From Bacteroidota bacterium (GTDB lineage: Bacteria > Bacteroidota > Bacteroidia > AKYH767-A > OLB10), in NCBI GenBank assembly GCA_016713445.1, contig JADJPB010000020.1, positions 1 to 64,000 on the forward strand: a stretch of 64,000 nt of DNA. Direction: 5' to 3'. Position numbers and translations under genes: made by a program. Shown piece after piece: positions 48,002 through 56,221 of the stretch. The notes under the pieces were generated by a model that worked only from the letters and a program-made list of their open reading frames with translations, was not told where the DNA came from and did not search any database. Within the stretch, counting starts at the first letter, position 1. The number at the start of each line of letters is the position of its first letter.

Positions 48002-48504
48002 TTACGCACTTAAATAAATAAGTACTTCGTTTTTATCTACTACTTTTCCCTTTGTTACCGCTATCTTTTTTACGGTAGCATCCACAGTGGCTTTAAGGGC
48101 ATTTTCCATCTTCATGGCTTCGAGGATCACCAATGTTTCCCCTTTTTTACTTGGTCGCCTTCCTTCACTGGAATATCCACGACTAAACCAGGCATGGGTG
48201 CTTTTAAGTCACCAACACGCAAGGATGAAGAAGCATCCATTCCCAGTTCCTTCAATAAATCGTCGTAACGATCGCGTAATTGAATATCGAGAACTTTACC
48301 ATTCAAACGAATTAAATGTTTTTTTTCTTTGGCATTAGAACGAACCACTTCTACATTATAGGATACACCATTATATAGAAGATGGTATGATCCAGGATGC
48401 AATTGCTTTAAATCAAAACCTTTCTTGGTTCCATTTATTAGCAAATCAGCACCATTTTGTTCTATCTTTAATTCGTTAGAACCGTTAATTAACACTTTTG
48501 TCAT
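48002..48504 (-). CDS. Biotin carboxyl carrier-type protein (frameshifted)
   Basis: A biotinyl/lipoyl-domain protein. The N-terminal 85 residues (LINGSNELKIEQNGADLL, LHPGSYHLLYNGVSYNVEVV) are the unique linker of Bacteroidota biotin carriers. APMPGLVVDIPVKEGDQVKK starts the biotinyl domain. After a one-base break in a G4/A6 run near 48138-48145 the frame reads GETLVILEAMKMEN, with Lys of AMKM as the biotinylation site, then the second half. It ends at 48002-48004. Length is about 167 residues. It may serve propionyl-CoA or acetyl-CoA carboxylase; no carboxylase gene is adjacent. Confidence 0.88.
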
Positions 48505-48508
48505 GTAA

Positions 48509-48516
48509 CAAAGTTA
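48509..48516 (-). promoter_or_regulatory. Promoter -7 box of the biotin carrier-SOD operon
   Basis: The minus strand reads TAACTTTG (exact TAnnTTTG) only four bases before ATG 48504. The predicted start of transcription therefore falls at or near the start codon. Confidence 0.5.
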
Positions 48517-48610
48517 AAACAAGCAAGTGAAATATAACGAAGGTATGCTGTCAAACATTCTTTCGTTAATAAAATATCCTTATGTACCCGATTAAATAGC
48601 GTCTAACCCC

Positions 48611-48618
48611 TACATTCG
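48611..48618 (+). promoter_or_regulatory. Promoter -7 box (TTCG variant) of the NtrY-like kinase
   Basis: TACATTCG lies six bases before ATG 48625, giving a very short or absent leader. Confidence 0.4.
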
Positions 48619-48624
48619 CAAAAG

Positions 48625-51600
48625 ATGTCATACTCACGTCGCGTCCTCGTTATTAGCCTATTAGCTTTGTTATGCTTGGTTTGTGGGCTATCCATCCAGT
48701 TGTGGCAGGAGTATCGATCCATCCAGCATCAGGATTTAGTAAATCGGGCCGAAGGCAGCTTTTCAAAAATGGAAGCGGAACTTAACCGCAACCTAGACGC
48801 TCTTGCTCCAAAATTAGAAGGTGACCGTTTTAACGACAGATCCTTTTCAACTTCCTTTCAAAATCTGGATTTTCCAGCGATGACTTGTCTTTTAGTTTTT
48901 GAAGGCGGCAGGTTAAAATATTGGTCTGACAATAAAGTCCTAATCGACACTTTCAAAATTAGCGGCTATGAAGATGGGCAAGTTTATTTATTGGGAAATG
49001 GGTATTACTATTTGAAGAGCAAAACGGTTGCAGGACGTAAAATGGTGGCGCTTTTATTAGTGAAGCAACAATACTCATTACAAAACAAATACCTTGACAA
49101 TGTATTTCACCCGGCACTTGAATTAGACAAAGAAGTAATTCTAAGTCTTAGTCACTCAAAAGAAGGTTTTGGATTTAAAGACAACAGACAAAAAGAACTT
49201 TTCAGAGTCTATTTTAATGCAAATGCTGAAAATGATAACTGCCCTTTTTACATTTCAATATTGTATGGCTTATGCATGATTTTTTTAAGCCTTCTTGCTT
49301 TTGACGCTTTACGCAAACTAGGAAAAAACCGATCGATTCCAGGAATAGTGTTACTCTTGTTAATCGTATCGGTAAGAATTTTAATGTCGGTATACAACTG
49401 GCCTACAGAAATTTTCGAGAGTGAATTATTTAGTTCTAAGTATTATGCGAGTGGGTTTTTATCTAATTCACTGGGTGACCTTCTATTATCTGTGGTTACG
49501 GTTGCATATATTTTCATTTTCGTTTATACGTGGCTTTTACAAAGCAAAAAAATGGAGTCAGACTTTAAAAGCAAACTCCTAATCGTACTAGTATTCTACT
49601 TTACTTTCATATTCTCGGTACTCATAAATTTTCTACTGAGTGGATTAATCATTAATTCGCAGATTTCGTTCGACATCAACAATATTTTTCAGCTTACCGT
49701 TTTTACAGGTATAGGGATGATTGTAATTGGAATTTTACTAAGTACATTTTACTTATTATGTGATGGAAGTGTACTCATTATCCGCAAAACGAAGCTTGAC
49801 ATTTCTTCGGTAGCTATTTTATTTTTAGTTTCACAAGGACTTTTTTTAACCTCACTCTTATTACTACGCAACAGAAATTTATTTACGGACTACGGTGTAA
49901 GTGCCTTTTTATTAGCTAACATTCTCATTATTTTTATTGGGTACATTCGAAGCACGGAAATGCGATTATTCTCCTTTTCGCGAACCGTTTTAGTAATTTT
50001 AGTATTCTCATTGTATACTGCACAAATCATTTATTCATTTAATGATACCCGAGAAAAAGAGAAGCGTCAATTGCTCGCTGCAAAATTGGAAAATGAGCAA
50101 GACATCATCGCTGAATTTTTATTGCAACAAACAGAAGATCGTATTCGAAATGATCGTGAGTTAATAAGAATGCTCACGTTACCTCCGCATGTAATTTTAT
50201 ATTCTCCTGAAATATTTGAGAATGTAAGCCGACATCTTACGAAACAATACTTCAACGGATATCTTGGTCGATATGAAGCCCGATTTAAATTTTTTAATGC
50301 TAATGATCTCCCTTTAAATAGAGCTGGCGATCCCTCTTGGAACATCGACAAAATCAAACGTATCAATTTAACAGAGGGTCGTCCTACAGGAAGTAGCAAA
50401 TTTGCATATCTCAGAGACGAAAATGGGAAGGCTAAATATATTGGAATCATTCATCCTGGCGCCAATGATGCTCCTGCAGGCACCATTATTATAGAATTAA
50501 ATGCCCGTTCAACGCAAGAAGAAATAGGACTGCCCGAGTTATTATTAAATAACAAAGTTGGTAATTCACGCGATATAAACAAATATGCGTATGCACGCTA
50601 TCAGAATGGAAAATTAGTAAGTCAATCAGGAGAATACAATTACTACTTAACCGAAGCTCCTTACATGCAGCATTTCCGAAATTTAGAAGGGATGCGGTTT
50701 GTCTCTTTTGATGGGAAACAGCACCTTTTTTACAAATACGGTAAAAATTTAATTATTATCAGTGCTCCGCAACAAGGGCTTTGGGTTTGGGTAACTTTAT
50801 TCTCCTACCTATTTACTTTCTTCAGTTTTTGCTTTTTAATTTTAAGTATTATCATTCGTTTCCTTCGACAAGGATTTAACTTACAATTTAATTTTAACAG
50901 CCGGATTCAACTTACAATTACCATGATTGTAGCTGGTACACTTTTATTGATTGGCGCTGCTACGGTAACCTACATTGTTAAAAACTACGAAGAAGCACAG
51001 ACCAATCGAATTCGAGAAAAACTACATAACCTTCGTGTATTAGTTGAAAGTGAAATTGGGAATAGAGAGTTAACTGGAAATATGTTGAGTGACGACTTGC
51101 AATATCTATTCACGCGGCTTTCCAGTACGTTGAAAACAGACTTCAACTTTTACAGCATGGATGGGCGACTGTACTTTTCATCACAAAGAAGCATTTACGA
51201 TCAGAATATAATGGCTCCGCTAATGAATCGAATTGCACTGACTAGTTTAACAACAAATCAGAAAGCATTATTCATTCAAAGTGAAAACATAAGCAACTTA
51301 AAATACACTTCTGCTTATGAGCAAGTAAGAAATAACAACAATAAGCATATCGGATTTATTAGCATACCTTATTTCGACAGAGATACGGAATTAAAGCGAG
51401 ATATTTCGGGATTCCTCGTGGCACTTATAAATTTATACGTTCTCTTGTTCAGTGTGTCAATCCTCATTGCCTTTTTCATTTCCAATCGCATCACGCAACC
51501 ATTACGAATTATTCAAGAAAGTTTGAGTAGAACAAAATTAGGTACCATGAGCGAACCTATCTTATGGAAAACAAAGGATGAGATTGGCGCTTTGATTGAT

Positions 51601-52332
51601 GAATACAATCGCATGTTAGCACAAATCCAAAAGAGTGCACAGCTTCTCGCAAAATCAGAAAGAGAAAGTGCGTGGAGAGAGATGGCCAAGCAAGTAGCAC
51701 ATGAAATTAAAAACCCGCTTACTCCTATGAAGTTAGGTGTACAACATTTGATGCGTGCCATTGACGACAATCATCCCAATAAAGATGAGTTAGTGAAGAA
51801 GATCAGCACTACAATGATTGAACAAATTGATACGTTATCTAATATAGCCACTGAGTTTAGTCATTTTGCAAAATTACCAAAGCCCGATTATACATCTGTA
51901 GAGCTAATTAGTCTTATTAATCACAGTTGCGATTTATATGGAGAAGAAAAGCATGCTAAAATTATTTTTAAATCGCATCCCGAAACGCTCGAAGTAACCG
52001 CCGATAAAGATCAGTTGATTCGAATTTTTGGAAACCTCATTAAAAATGGAATTCAAGCAGTTCCTAATAATAGAGAAGGAGAAATTGAAATTACACTTGA
52101 TCTAAATGATGAGTGGGTTACCATCTGCATAAAAGATAACGGTATGGGTATACCACAAGATATGTTGAATAAAATATTTGTGCCTAACTTTACTACTAAA
52201 TCCAGCGGTGCGGGACTAGGGTTAGCTATGGTTAAAGAGATGGTAGTTGGAATGGGAGGGCAAGTTTGGTTTGATACAAAACAAAATGTTGGCACTTCAT
52301 TCTATTTGAAATTACTACGTCACAAAAAATAA
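48625..52332 (+). CDS. Large membrane sensor histidine kinase, NtrY-like
   Basis: An intact 1235-residue kinase. The N-terminal half has about ten hydrophobic segments (for example VLVISLLALLCLVCGLSI, IPGIVLLLLIVSVRILM), an unusual number for a kinase. An extracytoplasmic part follows, and then a pair of membrane helices near residues 715-780. A second sensor domain and membrane helix (VALINLYVLLFSVSILIAFF) lead to a HAMP domain. The HisKA box is AKQVAHEIKNPLTPMK (His near residue 1026), and ATPase motifs include KDNGMGIPQDM and SSGAGLGLAMV. No response regulator is adjacent, so it is an orphan. It probably senses an envelope signal. Confidence 0.85.
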   Translation: MSYSRRVLVISLLALLCLVCGLSIQLWQEYRSIQHQDLVNRAEGSFSKMEAELNRNLDALAPKLEGDRFNDRSFSTSFQNLDFPAMTCLLVFEGGRLKYWSDNKVLIDTFKISGYEDGQVYLLGNGYYYLKSKTVAGRKMVALLLVKQQYSLQNKYLDNVFHPALELDKEVILSLSHSKEGFGFKDNRQKELFRVYFNANAENDNCPFYISILYGLCMIFLSLLAFDALRKLGKNRSIPGIVLLLLIVSVRILMSVYNWPTEIFESELFSSKYYASGFLSNSLGDLLLSVVTVAYIFIFVYTWLLQSKKMESDFKSKLLIVLVFYFTFIFSVLINFLLSGLIINSQISFDINNIFQLTVFTGIGMIVIGILLSTFYLLCDGSVLIIRKTKLDISSVAILFLVSQGLFLTSLLLLRNRNLFTDYGVSAFLLANILIIFIGYIRSTEMRLFSFSRTVLVILVFSLYTAQIIYSFNDTREKEKRQLLAAKLENEQDIIAEFLLQQTEDRIRNDRELIRMLTLPPHVILYSPEIFENVSRHLTKQYFNGYLGRYEARFKFFNANDLPLNRAGDPSWNIDKIKRINLTEGRPTGSSKFAYLRDENGKAKYIGIIHPGANDAPAGTIIIELNARSTQEEIGLPELLLNNKVGNSRDINKYAYARYQNGKLVSQSGEYNYYLTEAPYMQHFRNLEGMRFVSFDGKQHLFYKYGKNLIIISAPQQGLWVWVTLFSYLFTFFSFCFLILSIIIRFLRQGFNLQFNFNSRIQLTITMIVAGTLLLIGAATVTYIVKNYEEAQTNRIREKLHNLRVLVESEIGNRELTGNMLSDDLQYLFTRLSSTLKTDFNFYSMDGRLYFSSQRSIYDQNIMAPLMNRIALTSLTTNQKALFIQSENISNLKYTSAYEQVRNNNNKHIGFISIPYFDRDTELKRDISGFLVALINLYVLLFSVSILIAFFISNRITQPLRIIQESLSRTKLGTMSEPILWKTKDEIGALIDEYNRMLAQIQKSAQLLAKSERESAWREMAKQVAHEIKNPLTPMKLGVQHLMRAIDDNHPNKDELVKKISTTMIEQIDTLSNIATEFSHFAKLPKPDYTSVELISLINHSCDLYGEEKHAKIIFKSHPETLEVTADKDQLIRIFGNLIKNGIQAVPNNREGEIEITLDLNDEWVTICIKDNGMGIPQDMLNKIFVPNFTTKSSGAGLGLAMVKEMVVGMGGQVWFDTKQNVGTSFYLKLLRHKK

Positions 52333-52351
52333 GTTACTGAATAATTCGTTT

Positions 52352-52804
52352 TCAATCTCTCAACTTATCCAACAGAGAATTCAGCTTTTCTATTTCAGAA
52401 TTAGATAAATTTTTAAACTCTTGTTGCCATTCACTCATGCTTTTATCAATTTTCTCTAACAATGACAACCCCTCTTGTGTGATCCAGATGTCTACTTGCC
52501 GACGACTATGTGCACATACTTCGCGTTTAACAAAATTTTTAAGTCTCAATTTTTCCACTAAGCGTGTTGCGTTAGAATTTTTATCAATCATCCGTTCAGA
52601 GATATCTCCCAAACGCAATGCATTGGGAAATGACCCTCTTAAAATTCGAAGCACATTATATTGTTGGGGTGATATACCAAATGGTTTTAGACGTTGAATA
52701 TTTTTTACGTCTATCCAACTTGCGGTGAAAAGCACATTTACTACTAATTTTTGATACTTATCTTCAAATTTAGATTGCAAAATCTCGTCTTCAATTCTAC
52801 CCAT
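52352..52804 (-). CDS. MarR-family transcriptional regulator
   Basis: A winged-helix regulator of 150 residues. GISPQQYNVLRILRGSFP and LRLGDISERMIDKNSNATRL form the helix-turn-helix. RLKNFVKREVCAHSRRQVDIW is the beta wing, and the C-terminal helix dimerises. I start at ATG 52804 (MGRIEDEI) because the promoter lies four bases before it. An in-frame ATG 21 bases earlier would lie upstream of the -7 box. Its ligand and targets are unknown; an operator-like palindrome lies in its own promoter. It is convergent with the kinase gene. Confidence 0.88.
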   Translation of the reverse strand: MGRIEDEILQSKFEDKYQKLVVNVLFTASWIDVKNIQRLKPFGISPQQYNVLRILRGSFPNALRLGDISERMIDKNSNATRLVEKLRLKNFVKREVCAHSRRQVDIWITQEGLSLLEKIDKSMSEWQQEFKNLSNSEIEKLNSLLDKLRD

Positions 52805-52808
52805 GCAA

Positions 52809-52846
52809 CAAAGATACAAATACAATTGTTGTTAGTACAACTAATA
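52809..52846 (-). promoter_or_regulatory. MarR promoter with overlapping palindromic operator
   Basis: The minus strand has TATCTTTG (52809-52816, exact TAnnTTTG) four bases before the MarR ATG. The -33 region (52829-52846) contains TTAGTTGTACTAA, a palindrome with arms TTAGT/ACTAA that looks like a MarR-type operator, so the gene probably represses itself. Confidence 0.5.
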
Positions 52847-52936
52847 TTAAAATATTAATTAAACCATTGATTTATAATATTTACTACCCTTAGATTCCAT
52901 TTTTATAACTATCACTACAACCTTAGCAACAAAAAA

Positions 52937-53815
52937 TCAATCTAAAAATTTCCTCAGATTACGCTCAACATCCTTCAAATAAGAATCTCCAAATAAATTC
53001 ACATGGACCAAGAGCGGATATAAATTCCAAAGTTGAATTCTCTCCCTCCAATGATCAGCTAAAGGAAACTCTTGTTCATAAGAAGTATAAAACGATGCAT
53101 CGAATCCACCAAAAAGTAAAGTCATCGCGAGTTCACTTTCACGAGAAGCATAAGCGATTGCTGGATCGATCAAGACTACTTTCCCATCTTCACCAACGAT
53201 AAAATTTCCATTCCATAAATCGCCATGAATCAATGCCGGAGGTTCATTCGGAATTAACGCATCCATCTTCAAAAAAAGGGAATCGAATTTAATTCGCATT
53301 TCTTTGTTGATTGACTTATTTGCTACAGCCAAATTTAGTTGAGGCAATAATCGTTGATTCACAAAAAAATCAGAAGCATTTACTTCCTGATTATTTATTT
53401 GAGGAAGATGACCAATATAATTATCATGATCTAATCCGAAAGCAATTGAAGTATTCCTATGAAGGTGTGCTAACCAGGATCCAAAATCTTCAAAGAAATT
53501 TTTTACTTTCTTTCCGGATGTCACAAATGACAATATTAAAATTTGATGCGTTTCTAATTCACAAACACCTATAACTTCCGGGCATGCGATAGATCTTGTT
53601 TCAGACAATATTTTTAACCCTTTTGCTTCAGCAGAATACATATTTGGATATTTAGCCAATGAATTTAACTTCATCACAAATTGCCCATCGCTACTTTCCA
53701 CTTTAAAAACCTGATTTATACTTCCTCCTGCTAATTGTGAGATGGAAAACACTTGCGGGCATTCAAAAAACAGCGATTCCCAAGCCATCCGAAACGCATC
53801 ATATGGATTCATCAT
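52937..53815 (-). CDS. Fructosamine/ketosamine-3-kinase family protein
   Basis: A 292-residue kinase with an aminoglycoside phosphotransferase-like fold. LAGGSINQVFKVESSDGQFV is the nucleotide loop, VMKLNSL the Lys that aligns ATP. ALIHGDLWNGNFIVGED carries the catalytic Asp of the HGDLWxGN motif, and VVLIDPAIAY the metal-binding Asp. The family phosphorylates sugar-amines bound to proteins so they fall off, a repair of glycation. The length fits the family. It has its own promoter back to back with the transaminase. Confidence 0.9.
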   Translation of the reverse strand: MMNPYDAFRMAWESLFFECPQVFSISQLAGGSINQVFKVESSDGQFVMKLNSLAKYPNMYSAEAKGLKILSETRSIACPEVIGVCELETHQILILSFVTSGKKVKNFFEDFGSWLAHLHRNTSIAFGLDHDNYIGHLPQINNQEVNASDFFVNQRLLPQLNLAVANKSINKEMRIKFDSLFLKMDALIPNEPPALIHGDLWNGNFIVGEDGKVVLIDPAIAYASRESELAMTLLFGGFDASFYTSYEQEFPLADHWRERIQLWNLYPLLVHVNLFGDSYLKDVERNLRKFLD

Positions 53816-53843
53816 ACTTTACAGAGTGAATATCAATTGCCTC

Positions 53844-53851
53844 CAAAGATA
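53844..53851 (-). promoter_or_regulatory. Promoter -7 box of the fructosamine kinase
   Basis: The minus strand reads TATCTTTG, an exact TAnnTTTG match, 28 bases before ATG 53815. Confidence 0.45.
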
Positions 53852-53875
53852 CTAGTTCGGAATTCAATTAATGCC

Positions 53876-53883
53876 TAAATTCG
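53876..53883 (+). promoter_or_regulatory. Promoter -7 box (TTCG variant) of the transaminase
   Basis: TAAATTCG lies seven bases before ATG 53891, again with almost no leader. Confidence 0.4.
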
Positions 53884-53890
53884 TAACTAT

Positions 53891-55054
53891 ATGCCGCAAT
53901 TTAAAGGAATCATTCGCAGTAAACTTCCCAAGGCGGGAACTACCATATTTAGTATTATGTCGGGGCTTGCTAATGAAGTTGGCGCCATCAATTTAAGTCA
54001 GGGATTTCCAGGATTTCCTGTTTCTGAAAAACTAATTTCACTTTATCATGATGCATTAAAAGCAGGACACAATCAATATGCTCCAATGCCTGGAATTTTT
54101 CCTTTGCGCGAATGCATTGCGGAAAAAATGGAAGAGTTGTATTCTTGTAGTTATAATCCGGATACAGAAATCACCATAACAGCAGGAGGAACGCAAGCCT
54201 TATATACTGCAATAAGTGCGTTGATTCATGAAGGTGATGAAGTAATTGTTTTAGAACCCTCGTACGACAGTTATGTTCCTGCTATTTTATTAGCGGGTGG
54301 AATTCCGGTACACATTCCGCTTCAACCGCCAAATTATTCGATCCCCTGGGATGAAATAAAAAAGCTCATTACTCAAAAGACGAGAATGATCATCATCAAT
54401 ACGCCGCAAAATCCAACTGGGACGATACTAACGGCGAAGGATATGCTAAAACTTGAGAAAATTACGGAGGGCACTGATATTATCATTTTGAGTGATGAAG
54501 TATATGAACATATCATCTTCGATGGATATGAGCATCAAAGTGTAGCGCGCTTTCCTAAATTAGCAGAGAGAAGCATGATTGTTTATTCATTTGGCAAAAC
54601 GTTTCATGCGACAGGTTGGAAGATGGGCTATTGCTTGGGTCCTGCTCACCTCATGAAAGAATTCAGAAAAGTGCATCAATTCACAGTATTCTCCGCAAAC
54701 ACCCCTTTACAACATGCATTAACCGCCTATATGTTGAACAAAGAAAACTATGCCGGTTTAGGTGAATTTTATCAAGAGAAAAGAGATTACTTTCAAAAAT
54801 TAATGAAAGGAAGCAAATTCAAAATATTACCTTGTTTGGGCTCCTATTTTCAACTGCTCGACTATTCATCCATCAGCAAAGAAAAAGATACTGAATATGC
54901 CATTCGTTTAACTAAAGAAAATGGCGTGGCCTCTATTCCTGTCTCTGTTTTTTATTCGGTGCCACAAGATCATCATCTTCTACGTTTCTGTTTTGCCAAA
55001 GAAAATGAGCAACTGGAAAAAGCAGCGGAGCGGTTGTTGGTGGTTGGTGGTTAG
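53891..55054 (+). CDS. ybdL: Methionine/glutamine aminotransferase, YbdL type
   Basis: A PLP-dependent class I aminotransferase (387 residues) that acts on methionine or glutamine with a 2-oxo acid. NLSQGFPGFPVSEKLI is the family opening. ITAGGTQALYTAISAL begins the cofactor site, NTPQNPTGTIL and LSDEVYEHIIFDG follow, and FGKTFHATGWKMGY has the Schiff-base Lys. The C-terminus ends LLRFCFAKENEQLEKAAERL, and the last few codons fall inside the GT-rich repeat. It is paired on the same strand with an omega-amidase gene, a known functional partner. Confidence 0.92.
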   Translation: MPQFKGIIRSKLPKAGTTIFSIMSGLANEVGAINLSQGFPGFPVSEKLISLYHDALKAGHNQYAPMPGIFPLRECIAEKMEELYSCSYNPDTEITITAGGTQALYTAISALIHEGDEVIVLEPSYDSYVPAILLAGGIPVHIPLQPPNYSIPWDEIKKLITQKTRMIIINTPQNPTGTILTAKDMLKLEKITEGTDIIILSDEVYEHIIFDGYEHQSVARFPKLAERSMIVYSFGKTFHATGWKMGYCLGPAHLMKEFRKVHQFTVFSANTPLQHALTAYMLNKENYAGLGEFYQEKRDYFQKLMKGSKFKILPCLGSYFQLLDYSSISKEKDTEYAIRLTKENGVASIPVSVFYSVPQDHHLLRFCFAKENEQLEKAAERLLVVGG

Positions 55055-55133
55055 TGGTTGGTGGTTAGTGGTTGGTGGTTGGTGGTTAGTTCTTGGTTTT
55101 TAGTGGTTGGTTTTGGGTAGTTGGTAGTTGGAT
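55034..55133 (+). repeat. GT-rich tandem repeat at the 3' end of the transaminase gene
   Basis: About 100 bases of GGTTGGTGGTTAGT-type units, with many GG pairs. The stop codon of the transaminase lies inside it (55052-55054). The G strand could form a two-layer quadruplex. Confidence 0.75.
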
Positions 55134-55221
55134 CTCGACAGTTTAGTGTAACCAGTTTTTGAGGATAACTCAATCAAAAAACTTGTACGCTTAAAAAAAT
55201 ACATCATGTTCAAACTTTTCA

Positions 55222-55229
55222 TACATTCG
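55222..55229 (+). promoter_or_regulatory. Promoter -7 box (TTCG variant) of the omega-amidase
   Basis: TACATTCG lies 29 bases before ATG 55259. Confidence 0.35.
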
Positions 55230-55258
55230 TAAAGTCATTTATATACAAATTTCATCCT

Positions 55259-56077
55259 ATGCCAAAAAACCTCAGTATAACCCTTGTACAACCTAATATT
55301 AAATGGGAGTCGCCGATTGATAACTTCAAATTACTGAATAAACAACTTTCCAAAATGGAAAAAGGCGAAAGTGATATTTTACTACTTCCTGAAATGTTTA
55401 GCACAGGGTTTAGCATGAATGCAAAAAAATTGGCGGAAGAGATGGAAGGTCCAGCGATGCAATGGATGTTTGAAACGGCTCAAGGGCTGAAGTCTGCTAT
55501 TTGTGGATCCATCATGATTAAGGAAGCAGGTAAATTTTACAATCGATTTATATGGATGGAGCCGGATGGACATTATGACCACTATGATAAACGACATCTA
55601 TTCAGAATGGGGAAGGAAGAAAAAACATATACGGGAAGTACGGAAGGAATCGTGATTGAATACAAAGGGTGGGGATTTTGTCCGATGGTATGCTACGATT
55701 TACGTTTCCCTGTGTGGAGCAGAAATAGAATACTTGGAAAAGGAGCGAAAGCAAAATACGATTACGATGTACTACTCTACGTTGCGAATTGGCCTGCAGT
55801 GCGCACTTATGCCTGGCAACAATTATTAATCGCAAGAGCGATCGAGAATCAATGCTATGTAGCAGGTGTGAATCGTGTTGGGGAAGATGGCAATAAAATA
55901 AAATATTGTGGGGACTCTGGCTTGTACAATCCCTTGGGCGAACCCATCAGCAATTTAAAATCCAATAAAGCAGGACTTCAAACCATCGAACTCAACTGGA
56001 AAGCCTTGCAGGATATCCGCAAAAAGTTCCCGGTATTATTGGATGCGGATACGTTTGAGGTGGATACTCGTCATTAA
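55259..56077 (+). CDS. yafV: Omega-amidase of the nitrilase family, YafV type
   Basis: A carbon-nitrogen hydrolase (272 residues) that removes the amide from 2-oxoglutaramate, the unstable product of glutamine transamination. The Glu-Lys-Cys triad is visible: DILLLPEMFSTGFSM (Glu), YDHYDKRHLFRMG (Lys) and MVCYDLRFPVWSRN (Cys). The length matches the family. The preceding gene is a YbdL-type transaminase, and the two enzymes are known to pull the equilibrium together. It has its own promoter, so it need not be on the same transcript. The gene is intact. Confidence 0.93.
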   Translation: MPKNLSITLVQPNIKWESPIDNFKLLNKQLSKMEKGESDILLLPEMFSTGFSMNAKKLAEEMEGPAMQWMFETAQGLKSAICGSIMIKEAGKFYNRFIWMEPDGHYDHYDKRHLFRMGKEEKTYTGSTEGIVIEYKGWGFCPMVCYDLRFPVWSRNRILGKGAKAKYDYDVLLYVANWPAVRTYAWQQLLIARAIENQCYVAGVNRVGEDGNKIKYCGDSGLYNPLGEPISNLKSNKAGLQTIELNWKALQDIRKKFPVLLDADTFEVDTRH

Positions 56078-56221
56078 TTTATAGAGGTTCACCCACCATT
56101 TTCATGCTTCTAAAAAGGATTATAGATTTTTAAATTATTTTCTTGTAAAATAGCATTTATCCATTTTTTTAATGGAACAATTTTCTTTATCTTTATAATT
56201 AAGATTAAATACATCTAACTC

